DNA from: an uncultured Archangium sp.
GTDB taxonomy: Bacteria > Myxococcota > Myxococcia > Myxococcales > Myxococcaceae
Length of the DNA stretch: 25,178 bases
Assembly: GCA_946479335.1 (NCBI GenBank)
Contig: CAMLFP010000034.1
Coordinates: 1-25,178, forward strand
Direction of reading: 5' to 3'
Positions 14,511 to 25,178 of the stretch are shown here, piece by piece. The notes beneath the pieces are model-generated. The model was given only the letters and a program-made list of their open reading frames with translations. It was not told where the DNA came from and ran no database searches. The first letter of the stretch is position 1, and each line of letters starts with the position of its first letter. The position numbers were made by a program, and so were the translations under genes.

Positions 14511-15755
14511 TCAGCGGGTCTGGCCCTCGCCTTCGACCACGTACTTCTGCGCGGTCAGCTCGCGCAGACCCATCGCGCCGAAGGCATGGAGCCGTGACGT
14601 CGAGATGCCAATCTCCGCGCCGAGACCGAGCTCGCCGCCGTCGTTGAAGCGCGTCGACGCGTTCACCATCACCGCCGACGCCGTCACCTCGCGCGTGAAG
14701 CGCTTCGCCAGCGCGTCGTCGCGCGTGACGATGGCCTCGGTGTGTTCGCTGCCGAACTCGGCGATGTGCGCGAGCGCGGCGTCGAAGCCATCGACCACCT
14801 TCACCGCGAGGATGAGGTCGAGGAACTCGCGCCCGAAGTCGTCGGGCTTCGCGGGCGTGGCGTCGATGAATTGCAGCGCGCGTTCATCGGCGCGCAGCTC
14901 GACGTGCTTCGCCTTCAACGCCTTCGCCGCGCGCGGGAGGAAGTCGGCGGCGATGGCGGCGTCGACCAGCAGGCACTCCGCCGCGTTGCACACGCCGGGG
15001 CGCGAGGCCTTCGCGTTGACGATGACGGCCTCGGCGATGTCGAGGTCGGCGGTCTTCTCGACGTACACGTGGCACACGCCCTGGTAGTGCTTCACCACCG
15101 GCACGCGCGCGTGTTCCACCACGAAGCGGATCAGCCCCTCACCGCCGCGCGGGATGCAGAGGTCGATGAGGCCGTCCAACTTCAGCAGCTCCAGCATCGA
15201 CTCGCGGTCGGTGGTGGGCACCAGCTGAATGCACTCGCGCGGCAGGCCCGCGTCGGTGAGCCCGTGCTGCAGCGCGGTCTCGATGGCGCGGTTGCTGCGG
15301 AACGACTCGGAGCCACCGCGCAGAATCGCCGCGTTGCCCGACTTGAGGCACAGCGCTGCCGCGTCGCTGGTCACGTTGGGCCGCGACTCGTAGATCATCA
15401 GAACCACGCCCAGCGGCAGGCGCTCCTTGCGCACGCGCAGGCCGTTGGGGCGCGTCCACCGCTCGGTGACTTCACCCACCGGGTCGGGCAACGCGCGCAC
15501 CGCGTCGACCGCGGCGGCCATCGCCTCCACGCGCTTCTCGTCGAGCAGCAGCCGGTCGAGGAACGCGGCGTTCTTGCCCGCGGCCTTCGCGTCGGCCACG
15601 TCGAGCGCGTTCTCCTCGGCGATGTGCGCGCGCGCGGCTCGCAGCGCCTTCGCCATCGCGGCCAACGCGTCATCTTTCTGCTGCGTCGACGCGCTCACCA
15701 GCACGCGGGCTGCGGTGCGGGAAGCGCGCGCCAACGCGCGGGCGTCGAAGCTCAC
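14511..15755 (-). CDS. proA: Gamma-glutamyl phosphate reductase, proline biosynthesis (414 aa)
   Basis: ProA reduces gamma-glutamyl phosphate to glutamate-5-semialdehyde with NADPH, the second step of proline synthesis, in the cytoplasm. It belongs to the aldehyde dehydrogenase superfamily. Family signatures are [17 protein letters not shown] (114-130), [14 protein letters not shown] (137-150), the catalytic cysteine region [10 protein letters not shown] (Cys256), [12 protein letters not shown], and C-terminal [21 protein letters not shown]. Length matches the usual 415-420 aa. The start is GTG 15755, with GGGAGG 7 nt upstream. The GTGA overlaps the stop of the preceding lipoprotein gene, so the two are probably translated from one mRNA. 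No proB (glutamate kinase) is adjacent within the window. Confidence 0.96.
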   Translation of the reverse strand: MSFDARALARASRTAARVLVSASTQQKDDALAAMAKALRAARAHIAEENALDVADAKAAGKNAAFLDRLLLDEKRVEAMAAAVDAVRALPDPVGEVTERWTRPNGLRVRKERLPLGVVLMIYESRPNVTSDAAALCLKSGNAAILRGGSESFRSNRAIETALQHGLTDAGLPRECIQLVPTTDRESMLELLKLDGLIDLCIPRGGEGLIRFVVEHARVPVVKHYQGVCHVYVEKTADLDIAEAVIVNAKASRPGVCNAAECLLVDAAIAADFLPRAAKALKAKHVELRADERALQFIDATPAKPDDFGREFLDLILAVKVVDGFDAALAHIAEFGSEHTEAIVTRDDALAKRFTREVTASAVMVNASTRFNDGGELGLGAEIGISTSRLHAFGAMGLRELTAQKYVVEGEGQTR

Positions 15756-16363
15756 GGCGCGACCTCCCAGCCGTTGGCGCCGCGGCGCACACCCTTCGGC
15801 GCTTCCTTCGCTTCGAACAACTTCGTCACCGCGCAGCTCTTCACGTCGGCCTGAAACACCTGCGCGCCGCCGCAGCAACTGGCGACGAACTCGAACTGCG
15901 TCGGGGAGGTCCACCGGAGCTGCGAGTACACCGCCGCGTCGGCGCCCCTGGGCGCCTCGATGACGGTCGGCTTGAGCTCTCCGCGGAGGTATGGGCGGAG
16001 CTGCGAGGTCGCGACCACGTGCAGCGGGCCGAAGTGGTCGACCTGCAGCACCGCGTACGCGCAGTCGGGCGAGAAGATGTCGAAGGTCCAGTCGGTGAAG
16101 AAGAGCTGCCCGACGGGCTTGAAGCCCTCGGTGACGCCATCGGAGAACCAGAACGCGAGCGACTCCGTGCCGAACGACTTCGGGGCGCCGTCAGGGGCGT
16201 TCTCCACGGTGCCGCTCCACCGCGCGGTGACGCCGCCGCACTTCACCGCGTGGAAGGTGCCGTCGATGGAGACCTCGAGGGGCGAGACCTTCACCACCGG
16301 CGCCGGCTCCTTCTTGCAGCCGAGGAGACCGGTGACGCAGACCAGGAGCACGAGCGCGCGCAT
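15752..16363 (-). CDS. Predicted lipoprotein of unknown function (203 aa)
   Basis: The signal peptide [16 protein letters not shown] ends in a textbook lipobox (LLGC, Cys16), followed by KKEPAPVV, so it is membrane-anchored and exported. The mature part has four to five further cysteines, including a CCGG pair near residue 164 ([12 protein letters not shown]), and is rich in beta-type sequence ([21 protein letters not shown]). I recognise no known domain. Its stop shares 4 bp with the proA start. It is divergent from the TPR gene across 71 bp. The pairing with proA may be only transcriptional convenience; no shared role is evident. Confidence 0.82.
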   Translation of the reverse strand: MRALVLLVCVTGLLGCKKEPAPVVKVSPLEVSIDGTFHAVKCGGVTARWSGTVENAPDGAPKSFGTESLAFWFSDGVTEGFKPVGQLFFTDWTFDIFSPDCAYAVLQVDHFGPLHVVATSQLRPYLRGELKPTVIEAPRGADAAVYSQLRWTSPTQFEFVASCCGGAQVFQADVKSCAVTKLFEAKEAPKGVRRGANGWEVAP

Positions 16364-16434
16364 GGCCGACTCATAGCGCGCCTCCCGTGTTGGGCGCTCG
16401 CGACTCGAATAGCGCAGCGCTTTTCGCGCTCCGC

Positions 16435-16752
16435 ATGAGCGACCGCGAGGCGTTGTTCCGGCAGATGGTGACGCAGTTCCCCGACAGCCCGATGGGCCAC
16501 TTCTCGCTGGGGCGCCTGCTGGTCGACGAACACCGCTGGGACGAAGCGGTGGAGTCGCTGGGGCACGCCACGCGCCTCGACCCGCACTACGCCGCCGCGT
16601 GGGTGGCGCTGGGTGACGCGCACGCCGGCGCCGGCCGCAAAGACGACGCGAAGTCGGCGTGGCAGCGCGCGCTTTCGACGCCGCACGGCCAGCGCGACCT
16701 GAGCCTCCAGTCAGACCTCGAGCAGCGCATCCGCGACGCGGACGACTTCTAG
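16435..16752 (+). CDS. Small tetratricopeptide-repeat protein (105 aa)
   Basis: The sequence contains about two TPR helix pairs: FPDSPMGHFSLGRLLVDEHRWDEAVESLGHATRLDP and the following HYAAAWVALGDAHAGAGRKDDAKSAWQRAL (shown here in part). TPR modules mediate protein-protein binding; no partner can be named. ATG 16435 is favoured because MSDREALF starts the regular helical region. A GTG at 16387 in the same frame would add 16 unconvincing residues. No Shine-Dalgarno is visible, and a small AGCGC/GCGCT stem (16416-16430) lies immediately before the ATG. Its stop overlaps the stop of the convergent lipoprotein gene. Confidence 0.82.
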   Translation: MSDREALFRQMVTQFPDSPMGHFSLGRLLVDEHRWDEAVESLGHATRLDPHYAAAWVALGDAHAGAGRKDDAKSAWQRALSTPHGQRDLSLQSDLEQRIRDADDF

Positions 16753-18290
16753 GGCAGCTGCGCCCAGCCGCCGTTGTTCATCAGCCCGATGAACTTCGTC
16801 GGCGCGCCGAGCTGCGGCTTGTAGATGGCCGCCTGCCCGGGGATGAGCCCGTCGAGGTTGGGGCAGCTCCCCTGGTACTGCGCGTGGCCGACGAAGACGA
16901 AGTTGGTGCCCGCGTCGGGCTGCTCGTTGAGCGCCGAGAGCGTGTCGGCGCAGCGCATGTTCTCCGGGTAGATGTACGGGTTGAGGATCGGCAGCGGCAG
17001 CACCGGCAGCCCGAGGTCGAAGCCCGTCGCCGTGCCCTGCGCGCGGCAGAAGTCGCTCGCGTACACCTTGCTCACCTCCACGCCGCTGTTCGCGAAGAAG
17101 GTGGCCACGTTGTAAATCTCCTGGTCGCTCGACGGGTGCGAGAGCTGCCGCGCCAACGCCGGGTCGCAGCTCTTCCACCACTGGCTGGCGACGCCCGCGT
17201 CGGGCTTGTCGGCGCCATCCAACGCCGTCGCGTGGTGGAAGAAGAGGGAGTACCCGCCGCCCAGCAGCGCCTGCCGCAGCGTCACCGTGAGGTTCGCCTC
17301 GGGCGCGTTGGCCCCGCACACCCCGCCCGCGCACGCGAAGGCCTTGTACGTGTATTGCTGCAGCGTCACCTGGTTGAGCTGCGGCACGAGGTTCGAGAGC
17401 GGCTCGCTGATGAAGCCGCCGGTGCCGCCGTCGAGCACCACCACCGCCGTCGAGTCGAAGGGGCCCGAGGGCGCTGCGTTCAACCCGCGCAAGATGCGCA
17501 CGCTGGGCGAGGTGGAGCTCCAGCTCAGCTCCACCGACTTGCCGTCGGCGCTCAGGCCCGCGTCGAAGTCGTGCACGTCGAGCGACGGGCCGGTGCCGGG
17601 AGTCACCTCGACGTTGGGCGCCTCGGTGCCGCACTTGCCGCACGTGTTGCAGTTGAACACCGCGTAGTACGTCGGCTCGCTCGTCGAGAGGTGCGAGAGG
17701 GCCTCGTTGGTCACCGACGACGGCCCCATGTAGATGAGCGTGCCGTCTTCGTTGCTGGTGGGCACGCGACCGGTCTGGCGCACCACCGCGACGCCGATGA
17801 AGCCGGTGGTGATGTCGGGGGCGGTCCACGCCAGGCGCACCTGGTCGCCCTCGGTGGCCCACAGCAGGTCGGTGGCCACCGCCGTCGGCGCCAGCGTGTG
17901 CGCGCCGCGCTTGGAGCTCACCGTCGCCGACGTGCGCGCCCAGCTGCCGTCTTCGGCGCGCGACCAGAGGTGCCACGAGAACGGGCCGCAGCTGTCGGGC
18001 AGCTTGTTGTCGACGAACTTGTTGGTGCCCTTCTCCAGCCGCGCGATGACGGTGCCGCCCGGCCCCAGCGCTTCGCCCACGACGCCGCCGTTGGTGGGCG
18101 CGACGGGCTCCTCGCCGCCGGGCGTGCGCACGATGAGCGTCAGCACCGAGTTGTCGCCGTCATCCCACGTGATGGTGCCGCGGCCGGGCGACACCACCAC
18201 CGCTGCGTTCTTCGGAGGCCCGACGAAGGTGTGCGGCTCGCACGCGAAGAAGACGACCGACGACACCACGAGGAGGAGACAACGCGACAT
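16749..18290 (-). CDS. Lipoprotein with C-terminal degenerate histidine-phosphatase-like domain (513 aa)
   Basis: An N-terminal signal with FFAC at Cys17 predicts a lipoprotein. Two beta-rich segments follow (about 130-215 and 235-335) with fibronectin-III-like wording (DQVRLAWTAPDITTGFIGVAVVR; KSVELSWSS). A cysteine cluster NCNTCGKCG lies at 213-221. Residues 341-490 resemble the histidine phosphatase (phosphoglycerate-mutase-like) fold: FFHHATALD in place of the usual RHG/RHAE (candidate nucleophile His353, first Arg replaced by His), VYASDFCRAQGTA (Arg416), and FVFVGHAQ (His469). The fold is an inference. The altered first motif makes normal catalysis uncertain, so a binding role is possible. 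It starts at ATG 18290, 23 bp from the divergent GNAT gene. Confidence 0.8.
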   Translation of the reverse strand: MSRCLLLVVSSVVFFACEPHTFVGPPKNAAVVVSPGRGTITWDDGDNSVLTLIVRTPGGEEPVAPTNGGVVGEALGPGGTVIARLEKGTNKFVDNKLPDSCGPFSWHLWSRAEDGSWARTSATVSSKRGAHTLAPTAVATDLLWATEGDQVRLAWTAPDITTGFIGVAVVRQTGRVPTSNEDGTLIYMGPSSVTNEALSHLSTSEPTYYAVFNCNTCGKCGTEAPNVEVTPGTGPSLDVHDFDAGLSADGKSVELSWSSTSPSVRILRGLNAAPSGPFDSTAVVVLDGGTGGFISEPLSNLVPQLNQVTLQQYTYKAFACAGGVCGANAPEANLTVTLRQALLGGGYSLFFHHATALDGADKPDAGVASQWWKSCDPALARQLSHPSSDQEIYNVATFFANSGVEVSKVYASDFCRAQGTATGFDLGLPVLPLPILNPYIYPENMRCADTLSALNEQPDAGTNFVFVGHAQYQGSCPNLDGLIPGQAAIYKPQLGAPTKFIGLMNNGGWAQLP

Positions 18291-18313
18291 GCGCGGCAGC
18301 GTACACTCACCTC

Positions 18314-18607
18314 ATGAGCGAGCTGAAAGTCGAACGGGAAGCGCAGGGCCACCGCGCCAGCGTCTTCATTACGCAGGGCGGCAAGCGCGTCGCGGAGATG
18401 ACCTTCTCGCGGGTGAACGAGCAGAAGTTCATCATCGACCACACCGAGGTCGACGACTCGCTGCGCGGCCAGGGCGCCGGGCGCAAGCTGCTCGACTTCG
18501 CGGTGGCGTGGGCGCGCGAGCACGGCGTCACCTACCTGCCGCTGTGCCCCTTCGCGAAGGCGCAGTTCGAGAAGGACCCGTCGATTCGCGACGTGTTGGC
18601 GCCGTAG
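18314..18607 (+). CDS. Small GNAT-fold acetyltransferase, YjdJ/NATD1-like (97 aa)
   Basis: This compact GNAT protein contains KFIIDHTEVDDSLRGQGAGRKLL, in which RGQGAG is the acetyl-CoA pyrophosphate-binding loop (about residues 51-56). It is followed by the helix LLDFAVAWAREHG and then YLPLCPFAKAQFEKDP. This is the pattern of the COG2388 / human NATD1 family (about 90-100 aa), predicted N-acetyltransferases whose substrates are not established. The whole domain fits in 97 residues, as usual for the family. It is divergent from the lipoprotein at 18290 with only 23 bp between start codons, so promoters must overlap the coding ends. No strong Shine-Dalgarno is seen. Confidence 0.88.
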   Translation: MSELKVEREAQGHRASVFITQGGKRVAEMTFSRVNEQKFIIDHTEVDDSLRGQGAGRKLLDFAVAWAREHGVTYLPLCPFAKAQFEKDPSIRDVLAP

Positions 18608-18688
18608 GCGACTCCCTGCGACATGGAGGTGTGACCGGCCGCGCGACACCCGAGTCCTCTGGAGGGCCGACTTCCAAGGAGACTCACC

Positions 18689-20653
18689 ATGCGTGGCGCC
18701 GTCCTCATCGCTCTCTTCACTCTCAGTGCCTGCCAGTGCACCACCCCCGTCTCGCCCGGCAGTGACGCAGGCACCGGAGGCGGCGCAGGCACAACCGGCG
18801 GCGGGGCCGGCACCACGGGCGGCGGCACCGCGACGGGAGGCGGAGGCACCGCGTGCGGCGGCCCGGGAGAGGCGTGCTGCGCGGGCAACACCTGCGACGC
18901 CAGCGGCTGCTGCGTGGCCGGCGCGTGCGTGAGTGACGGGCAGACCTGCGGCGGCGCGCTGGGCGTGTGCACCGCGGGCAGCTGCGGCGCGTGCGGCGGC
19001 GCGGGAGAGAGCTGCTGCGCCAACAACACCTGCACCGCCGGCGGCACCACCTGCGTCGCGGGCTCGTGTACCGCCTGCGGCGACGTCGGGCAGACCTGTT
19101 GTGGCAACAACACCTGCACCGCGTCGGGCGCGGCGTGTCGCGGCGGCGTCTGCTCCATCTGCGGCGGGCCCGGCGAGACGTGCTGCGCGGGGCGCGCGTG
19201 TGACTCCGGCAGCGTGTGCAGCGGCAACGGCTCGGGCACCTGCGCGCTGTGCGGCGGCCCCGGCCAGCCGTGCTGCGCGGGCTCCAGCTGCGGCAACGGC
19301 GGGTGCTGCGTGAACAACGCGTGCGTGTCCTCCGGGAGCACCTGCCCGGTGCTGGGTGGCACCTGCAACACCGGCAGCTGCGGCACCTGCGGCGGCGCGG
19401 GCGAGACGTGCTGCGCGAGCGCCCTCTGCACCGCGTCGGCCACCACCTGCCAGGCCACGCTGTGCGCGGCGTGCGGCGCGGCGGGCCAGGCGTGCTGCGG
19501 CAACAACACCTGCCTCGAAGCGGGCACCGCGTGCAGCGGCAGCACCTGCGCGGCGTGCGGCGGCCCCGGCCAACCCTGCTGCGCGGGCCAGCAGTGCGGC
19601 GCCGGCTCGGTGTGCGGCGGCAACAACACCTGCGAGGCGTGCGGCGGCGCGGGCCAGCGCTGCTGCGCGGGAGACGCGTGCACCACCGGCTGCTGTGACA
19701 CCGCGGGCAACAACCGCTGCCTCGCCACCGACGCGGCGTGCGGCGGCGGCGACCTCTGCCTCGTCTCCGGCCAGTGCGCCGGGTGCGGCGGCCCCGGCCA
19801 GCCCTGCTGCGCGGGCAGCACCTGCAACGGCGCCGCGCTGGCGTGCAACGCGTCGAATACCTGCGCGACGTGCGGCAGCGCGGGGCAACCGGCGTGCGGC
19901 GGCACCACCTGCGACACCGGCCTGTGCCTCGACTCGGCGACGTCGACCTGCCTCGCGCCCGGCGCTGACGGGCCCGGGGGCACGGTGTGCGTCAACGGCA
20001 CCCTCACCGCGTGCGGCGGAGATGGACAGCCGTGCTGCGCCAACTCCACGTGCGGCGGCGGTGGCTGCTGCGCGGGCACCACCTGCGTCGCGGCCGACGC
20101 CGGCTGCGGAGGAAACCTCGGCGCCTGCACCAACGGCGCGTGCACCAGCTGCGGCGGCTCCGGCACCACCTGCTGCAACGGCGGCGCGGCGGCGGCCAAC
20201 TACTGCACCGCCTCGGGCCTCGCGTGCAACGACAACACCAACAACTGCGGCACGTGCGGTGGGCCCGGCCAGCCGTGCTGCGACGGCAACGCCTGCGACA
20301 ACGGCGGCTGCTGCAATCAAGACACGATGACCTGCATCGGCTCCGGCAGCGCGTGCCCCGGCGGCGACGGCACCTGCAGCACCGGCGGCTGCCAGGCCTG
20401 CGGGCGGCTCGGCCAACCCGAGTGCAACACCGCGGGCTGCACGGCGCCCTTCACGGTGGTGAACAACAACACCTGCCGCGCGTGCGGCGCGGTGGGCGAG
20501 CGCTGCTGCCAGGGCTCCAACGGGCGCTACTGCGGCGCGGGCGCGGTGTGCGGCGCCAACACGCAGTGCGAAGCGTGCGGCGGCACCGGCCAGCTCTGCT
20601 GCCTCGGCTCGTTCTGCGACACCGGCGCCTGCAACAACGGCCGCTGCCCGTAG
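18689..20653 (+). CDS. Cysteine-rich repeat lipoprotein, 17 CGxxGxxCC units (654 aa)
   Basis: ATG 18689 has AAGGAG 8 nt upstream. The signal peptide ends in a perfect lipobox, LSAC (Cys15). A Gly/Thr-rich linker (about 25-55, GGGAGTTGGG) is followed by 17 units that each begin CGxxG(Q/E)xCC or a variant, then a variable loop with 3-6 more cysteines. Typical starts are CGGPGQPCCAG and CGGAGETCCA; units 11 and 15 have lost the CC pair (CGSAGQPAC, CGRLGQPEC). This implies a rigid, disulfide-laddered surface rod. Similar Cys-rich lipoproteins occur in myxobacteria, without known function to my knowledge. The repeat is different from that of the two MopE-type genes at 1-7340. The opposite strand carries false long frames rich in PPH and QQP. 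Confidence 0.92.
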   Translation: MRGAVLIALFTLSACQCTTPVSPGSDAGTGGGAGTTGGGAGTTGGGTATGGGGTACGGPGEACCAGNTCDASGCCVAGACVSDGQTCGGALGVCTAGSCGACGGAGESCCANNTCTAGGTTCVAGSCTACGDVGQTCCGNNTCTASGAACRGGVCSICGGPGETCCAGRACDSGSVCSGNGSGTCALCGGPGQPCCAGSSCGNGGCCVNNACVSSGSTCPVLGGTCNTGSCGTCGGAGETCCASALCTASATTCQATLCAACGAAGQACCGNNTCLEAGTACSGSTCAACGGPGQPCCAGQQCGAGSVCGGNNTCEACGGAGQRCCAGDACTTGCCDTAGNNRCLATDAACGGGDLCLVSGQCAGCGGPGQPCCAGSTCNGAALACNASNTCATCGSAGQPACGGTTCDTGLCLDSATSTCLAPGADGPGGTVCVNGTLTACGGDGQPCCANSTCGGGGCCAGTTCVAADAGCGGNLGACTNGACTSCGGSGTTCCNGGAAAANYCTASGLACNDNTNNCGTCGGPGQPCCDGNACDNGGCCNQDTMTCIGSGSACPGGDGTCSTGGCQACGRLGQPECNTAGCTAPFTVVNNNTCRACGAVGERCCQGSNGRYCGAGAVCGANTQCEACGGTGQLCCLGSFCDTGACNNGRCP

Positions 20654-20654
20654 G

Positions 20655-20674
20655 CCAGCCGGAGCGGCGGCTGG
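20655..20674 (+). terminator. Hairpin right after the Cys-rich lipoprotein stop
   Basis: CCAGCCG (20655-20661), a 6-nt loop, and CGGCTGG (20668-20674) form a 7-bp GC-rich stem starting 2 bp after the stop. G-rich rather than T-rich sequence follows, so this is a modest terminator candidate. Confidence 0.45.
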
Positions 20675-20685
20675 GGGGAAGGTGA

Positions 20686-20846
20686 CTAGAGCGCATCTCG
20701 TAACCTCGGACCGAGCCCGAACGTCGAGCTGCGAGTCGCGCGCGGAAGAAGCCCGCACAAATGCTCGTCGGCCTTTGAAGGGCTTCTGACGACGCCCGAC
20801 GAAGCAGCGCGGCGTTCTGGCGACGGGAGAGGTTGTGAGATGCGCT

Positions 20847-20850
<4 letters not shown>
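20686..20850. mobile_element. 165-bp long imperfect palindrome with CTAG ends (MITE-like)
   Basis: The arms 20686-20707 and 20829-20850 are inverted copies matching at 20 of 22 positions (CTAGAGCGCATCTC at the outer ends). Similarity continues inward: GAACG.CG.GCTGC, then AGAAGCCC (20747-20754) opposite GGGCTTCT (20780-20787), and CAAA opposite TTTG at the centre. The whole element could fold into one long hairpin. CTAG at both ends can be read as a 4-bp target duplication of YTAR type, as used by IS5-family elements, around inverted repeats starting AGCGCATCTC. No transposase is encoded. The right CTAG supplies the stop codon of the PilZ-Hsp70 gene. Alternatively it is a bidirectional terminator for the two convergent genes. 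Confidence 0.6.
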
Positions 20851-23420
<2,570 letters not shown>

Positions 23421-23469
23421 GGCGCGCGAAGTAACTCCGCGCGGAGAGCGAGGCCAAGCTGATCATTCG

Positions 23470-23494
23470 CGCACAGTGTGCGTCACATGCGCAC
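23470..23494 (-). terminator. Overlapping hairpins after ileS
   Basis: CGCACA-G-TGTGCG (23470-23482) and GTGCG-7 nt-CGCAC (23478-23494) are alternative small stems within the 85-bp gap between the ileS stop and the PilZ-Hsp70 start. There is no T-tract, so terminator function is weakly supported, and the region must also contain any promoter for the fusion gene. Confidence 0.3.
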
Positions 23495-23505
23495 GAGGCG
23501 CGGCT

Positions 23506-25178
23506 TCAGCTCACCGCGTCGGTGCAGCGGTCGCAGAGCTCCTTCGCGCCGACCTCGGGCTTGTACTGCCAGCAGCGCGGGCACTTGTTGCCGCTGGCCT
23601 TCTCGACGCGCGCCGAGAAGCCCACGCCCTCCATCACCTGCACCTGGCTGACGATGAAGACCTCCGGCAAGTCGGCGGCGTAGGTGTCGAGCAGCGTCTT
23701 CGTCGCGCCGGCGGCGGCGATGAACACCTGCGCCTCCAGCGACTTGCCGATGAGCTTCTCCTGGCGCGCCTTCTCCAGCAGCGGCAGCACGTTGCTGCGC
23801 ACCGCGAACAGCTCGTCGAACTCCGCGACCACCTTGCTGTCGAAGCCACCGCGCGCCTCGGGAAACTTCTCGAGGAAGATGCTCTCGTGCTTGCTGCCCG
23901 GGAGGAACGCGTACGCCTCGTCGGCGGTGAAGCTGGTCACCGGCGCGAGCAGCACCAGCAGCTCCTTGGCAATTCTGTACAACACCGTTTGTGCTGATCT
24001 GCGCTTCGGCCCGTTCTTCTTCGTCGTGTAGAGCGCGTCTTTCTGGATGTCGAAGTACTGCGCCGAGAGCTCGTTGGCGCAGAAGTCGACCACCAGCTGG
24101 TACACGAGGTGGAACTCGTAGTTCTCGTACGCGGCCTTCACCTTGGTGATGAGCCCGTCGAGCTTCGACGACACCCACTGATCCAACGGCAGCAACTTCT
24201 CCACCGTGTCCTTCGCGGGGTCGAAGTCGAAGAGATTCGAGAGCGCGAAGCGCACCGTGTTGCGGATCTTCCGGTAGCCCTCGGCGAGGCCGTCGAGCAT
24301 CGACATCGAGAGGCGCACGTCGTTGCGGTAGTCCGACGAGGCGACCCACAGGCGCACGATTTCGGCGCCGTGCTTCTTGATCATCTCCTCGGGGCCCACG
24401 GTGTTGCCGAGTGACTTCGACATCTTCTGGCCGTTGCCGTCGACCACGAAGCCGTGCGTGAGGCAGGTCTTGTACGGCGCGACGCCGCGCGTGCCGATGC
24501 TCACCAGCAGCGAGCTGTGGAACCAGCCGCGGTGTTGATCAGACCCCTCGAGGTAGAGGTCGACCGGCGTGGTGGCGCCCGAGGGCTCCATCACCGCCGC
24601 GAAGCTGCACGCAGAGTCGAACCACACGTCGAGGATGTCCGTCTCCTTGACCAGCGTGTCCTTCTTGCAGGCCGGGCACGTCGAACCTTCGGCGCGGAAG
24701 TCGCTCAGCGGCTTCTCGTACCAGGCGTTGGCGCCCTGCTGCGCGACGACGTCGGCGACCTTGTTCATCACCCCGGCGTCGATGAGCGCGTGGCCACACT
24801 CGCTGCACACCGCGGTGGGGATGGGCACGCCCCACGTGCGCTGGCGCGAGATGGTCCAGTCGGGGCGGGTCGACAGCATCCCGTAGATGCGGTCGTGACC
24901 CCACTTGGGTACCCAGTTCACCTTGTTGTCGATGGCGTCGAGCGCCTTCTCGCGCAGGCCGTTCGTCTCCATGGAGATGAACCACTGCGGCGTCGCGCGG
25001 TAGATGACCGGCTTCTTGCTGCGCCACGAGTGCGGGTAGCTGGTGGTGATGAACTCGCCGACCTTGTTGAGCAGCGCGCCCTTCTCCTCGAGCAGCTTCG
25101 GCACCGTCTCGTTCGCGTCGAACACGAACTGCCCGGCGAACTGCGGCCCGACGGAGTCGTCGTAGCGGCCGTCGCCCT
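23506..25178 (-). CDS. ileS: Isoleucyl-tRNA synthetase, N-terminal part outside window
   Basis: IleRS charges tRNA-Ile with isoleucine in the cytoplasm. The window holds the C-terminal 557 codons of a protein usually about 930-1000 aa; the HIGH motif and most of the editing domain lie beyond the edge. Visible signatures are WTISRQRTWGVPIP, a CSECG...CPAC zinc-ribbon-like segment, ILDVWFDSACSFAAV, LYLEGSDQHRGWFHSSLL, the catalytic loop KMSKS (24412-24426) in GQKMSKSLGNTV, an anticodon-binding helical domain, and the C-terminal zinc finger CPRCWQYKPEVG...CDRC, which ends the protein (stop TGA 23508-23506). The reading frame is open to base 25178. It is upstream of the PilZ-Hsp70 gene on the same strand with an 85-bp gap. 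Confidence 0.97.
   Translation of the reverse strand, partial: GDGRYDDSVGPQFAGQFVFDANETVPKLLEEKGALLNKVGEFITTSYPHSWRSKKPVIYRATPQWFISMETNGLREKALDAIDNKVNWVPKWGHDRIYGMLSTRPDWTISRQRTWGVPIPTAVCSECGHALIDAGVMNKVADVVAQQGANAWYEKPLSDFRAEGSTCPACKKDTLVKETDILDVWFDSACSFAAVMEPSGATTPVDLYLEGSDQHRGWFHSSLLVSIGTRGVAPYKTCLTHGFVVDGNGQKMSKSLGNTVGPEEMIKKHGAEIVRLWVASSDYRNDVRLSMSMLDGLAEGYRKIRNTVRFALSNLFDFDPAKDTVEKLLPLDQWVSSKLDGLITKVKAAYENYEFHLVYQLVVDFCANELSAQYFDIQKDALYTTKKNGPKRRSAQTVLYRIAKELLVLLAPVTSFTADEAYAFLPGSKHESIFLEKFPEARGGFDSKVVAEFDELFAVRSNVLPLLEKARQEKLIGKSLEAQVFIAAAGATKTLLDTYAADLPEVFIVSQVQVMEGVGFSARVEKASGNKCPRCWQYKPEVGAKELCDRCTDAVS

Noticed and set aside
14742..15854. Plus-strand 370-codon frame opposite proA
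   Set aside because: Shadow of proA, which has its complete family signature on the minus strand.
18140..20758. Minus-strand frames of 872 and 555 codons opposite the CGxxGxxCC lipoprotein
   Set aside because: Ala/Arg- or Pro/His/Gln-rich shadows of a periodic Cys-rich sequence. The plus strand has ribosome-binding site, lipobox and repeats.

Overview
The window is very GC-rich and almost fully coding. It most likely comes from a member of the Myxococcota (myxobacteria, suborder Cystobacterineae). The reasons are a DUF2378/TIGR02265-type protein (a paralogous family described from Myxococcus), a myxobacterial-style PilZ domain, very large cysteine-rich lipoproteins with MopE-type CNGxDDDCDG motifs, and frequent GTG starts with 4-bp gene overlaps. 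This assignment is inference from gene content. No rRNA or tRNA gene is present to confirm it, and I found no CRISPR array, integrase or transposase gene.

Layout. (1) 1-7340, minus strand: two adjacent paralogous giant cysteine-rich lipoproteins. The downstream one (1-3032) is cut by the window edge. The upstream one (3162-7340, 1392 aa) ends in a beta-helix-like region with huge glycine-rich insertions. A perfect 14-bp inverted repeat lies between them, and both share a C-rich/G-rich motif just upstream of their start codons. (2) 7428-10712: a DUF2378 protein divergent from a DinG/XPD-type iron-sulfur helicase, which is followed 15 bp later by a protein of unknown function. (3) 10722-11487, minus: an SRPBCC (AHSA1-like) gene overlapping an ArsR-type regulator, with a palindrome at the likely promoter. 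(4) 11598-14396: rnhA on plus, convergent with a minus-strand operon of a COQ4-like HDxxH membrane protein, a membrane-anchored unknown and a second, divergent RNase H-fold protein. (5) 14471-16363, minus: a dispersed-repeat-type hairpin, proA, and a small lipoprotein whose stop overlaps the proA start. (6) 16435-18607: a TPR protein convergent (overlapping stops) with a lipoprotein carrying a degenerate histidine-phosphatase domain, then a small NATD1/YjdJ-like GNAT protein. (7) 18689-20653, plus: a lipoprotein built from 17 CGxxGxxCC units. (8) 20686-20850: a long imperfect palindrome bounded by CTAG, resembling a MITE. (9) 20847-23420, minus: a PilZ-linker-Hsp70 fusion. (10) 23506-25178, minus: the C-terminal part of ileS.

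Functionally this is a housekeeping backbone (ileS, proA, rnhA, a DinG-like helicase) interleaved with lineage-specific cell-envelope and signalling genes. Four complete genes and one partial gene encode likely lipoproteins, and three of these are extreme in cysteine content. The PilZ-Hsp70 fusion is the most distinctive architecture. Intergenic spaces are short, and the longest stretch without a gene is 247 bp (12042-12288). The Cys-rich genes throw very long spurious open frames on the opposite strand, so frame choice there rests on protein motifs rather than on ORF length.
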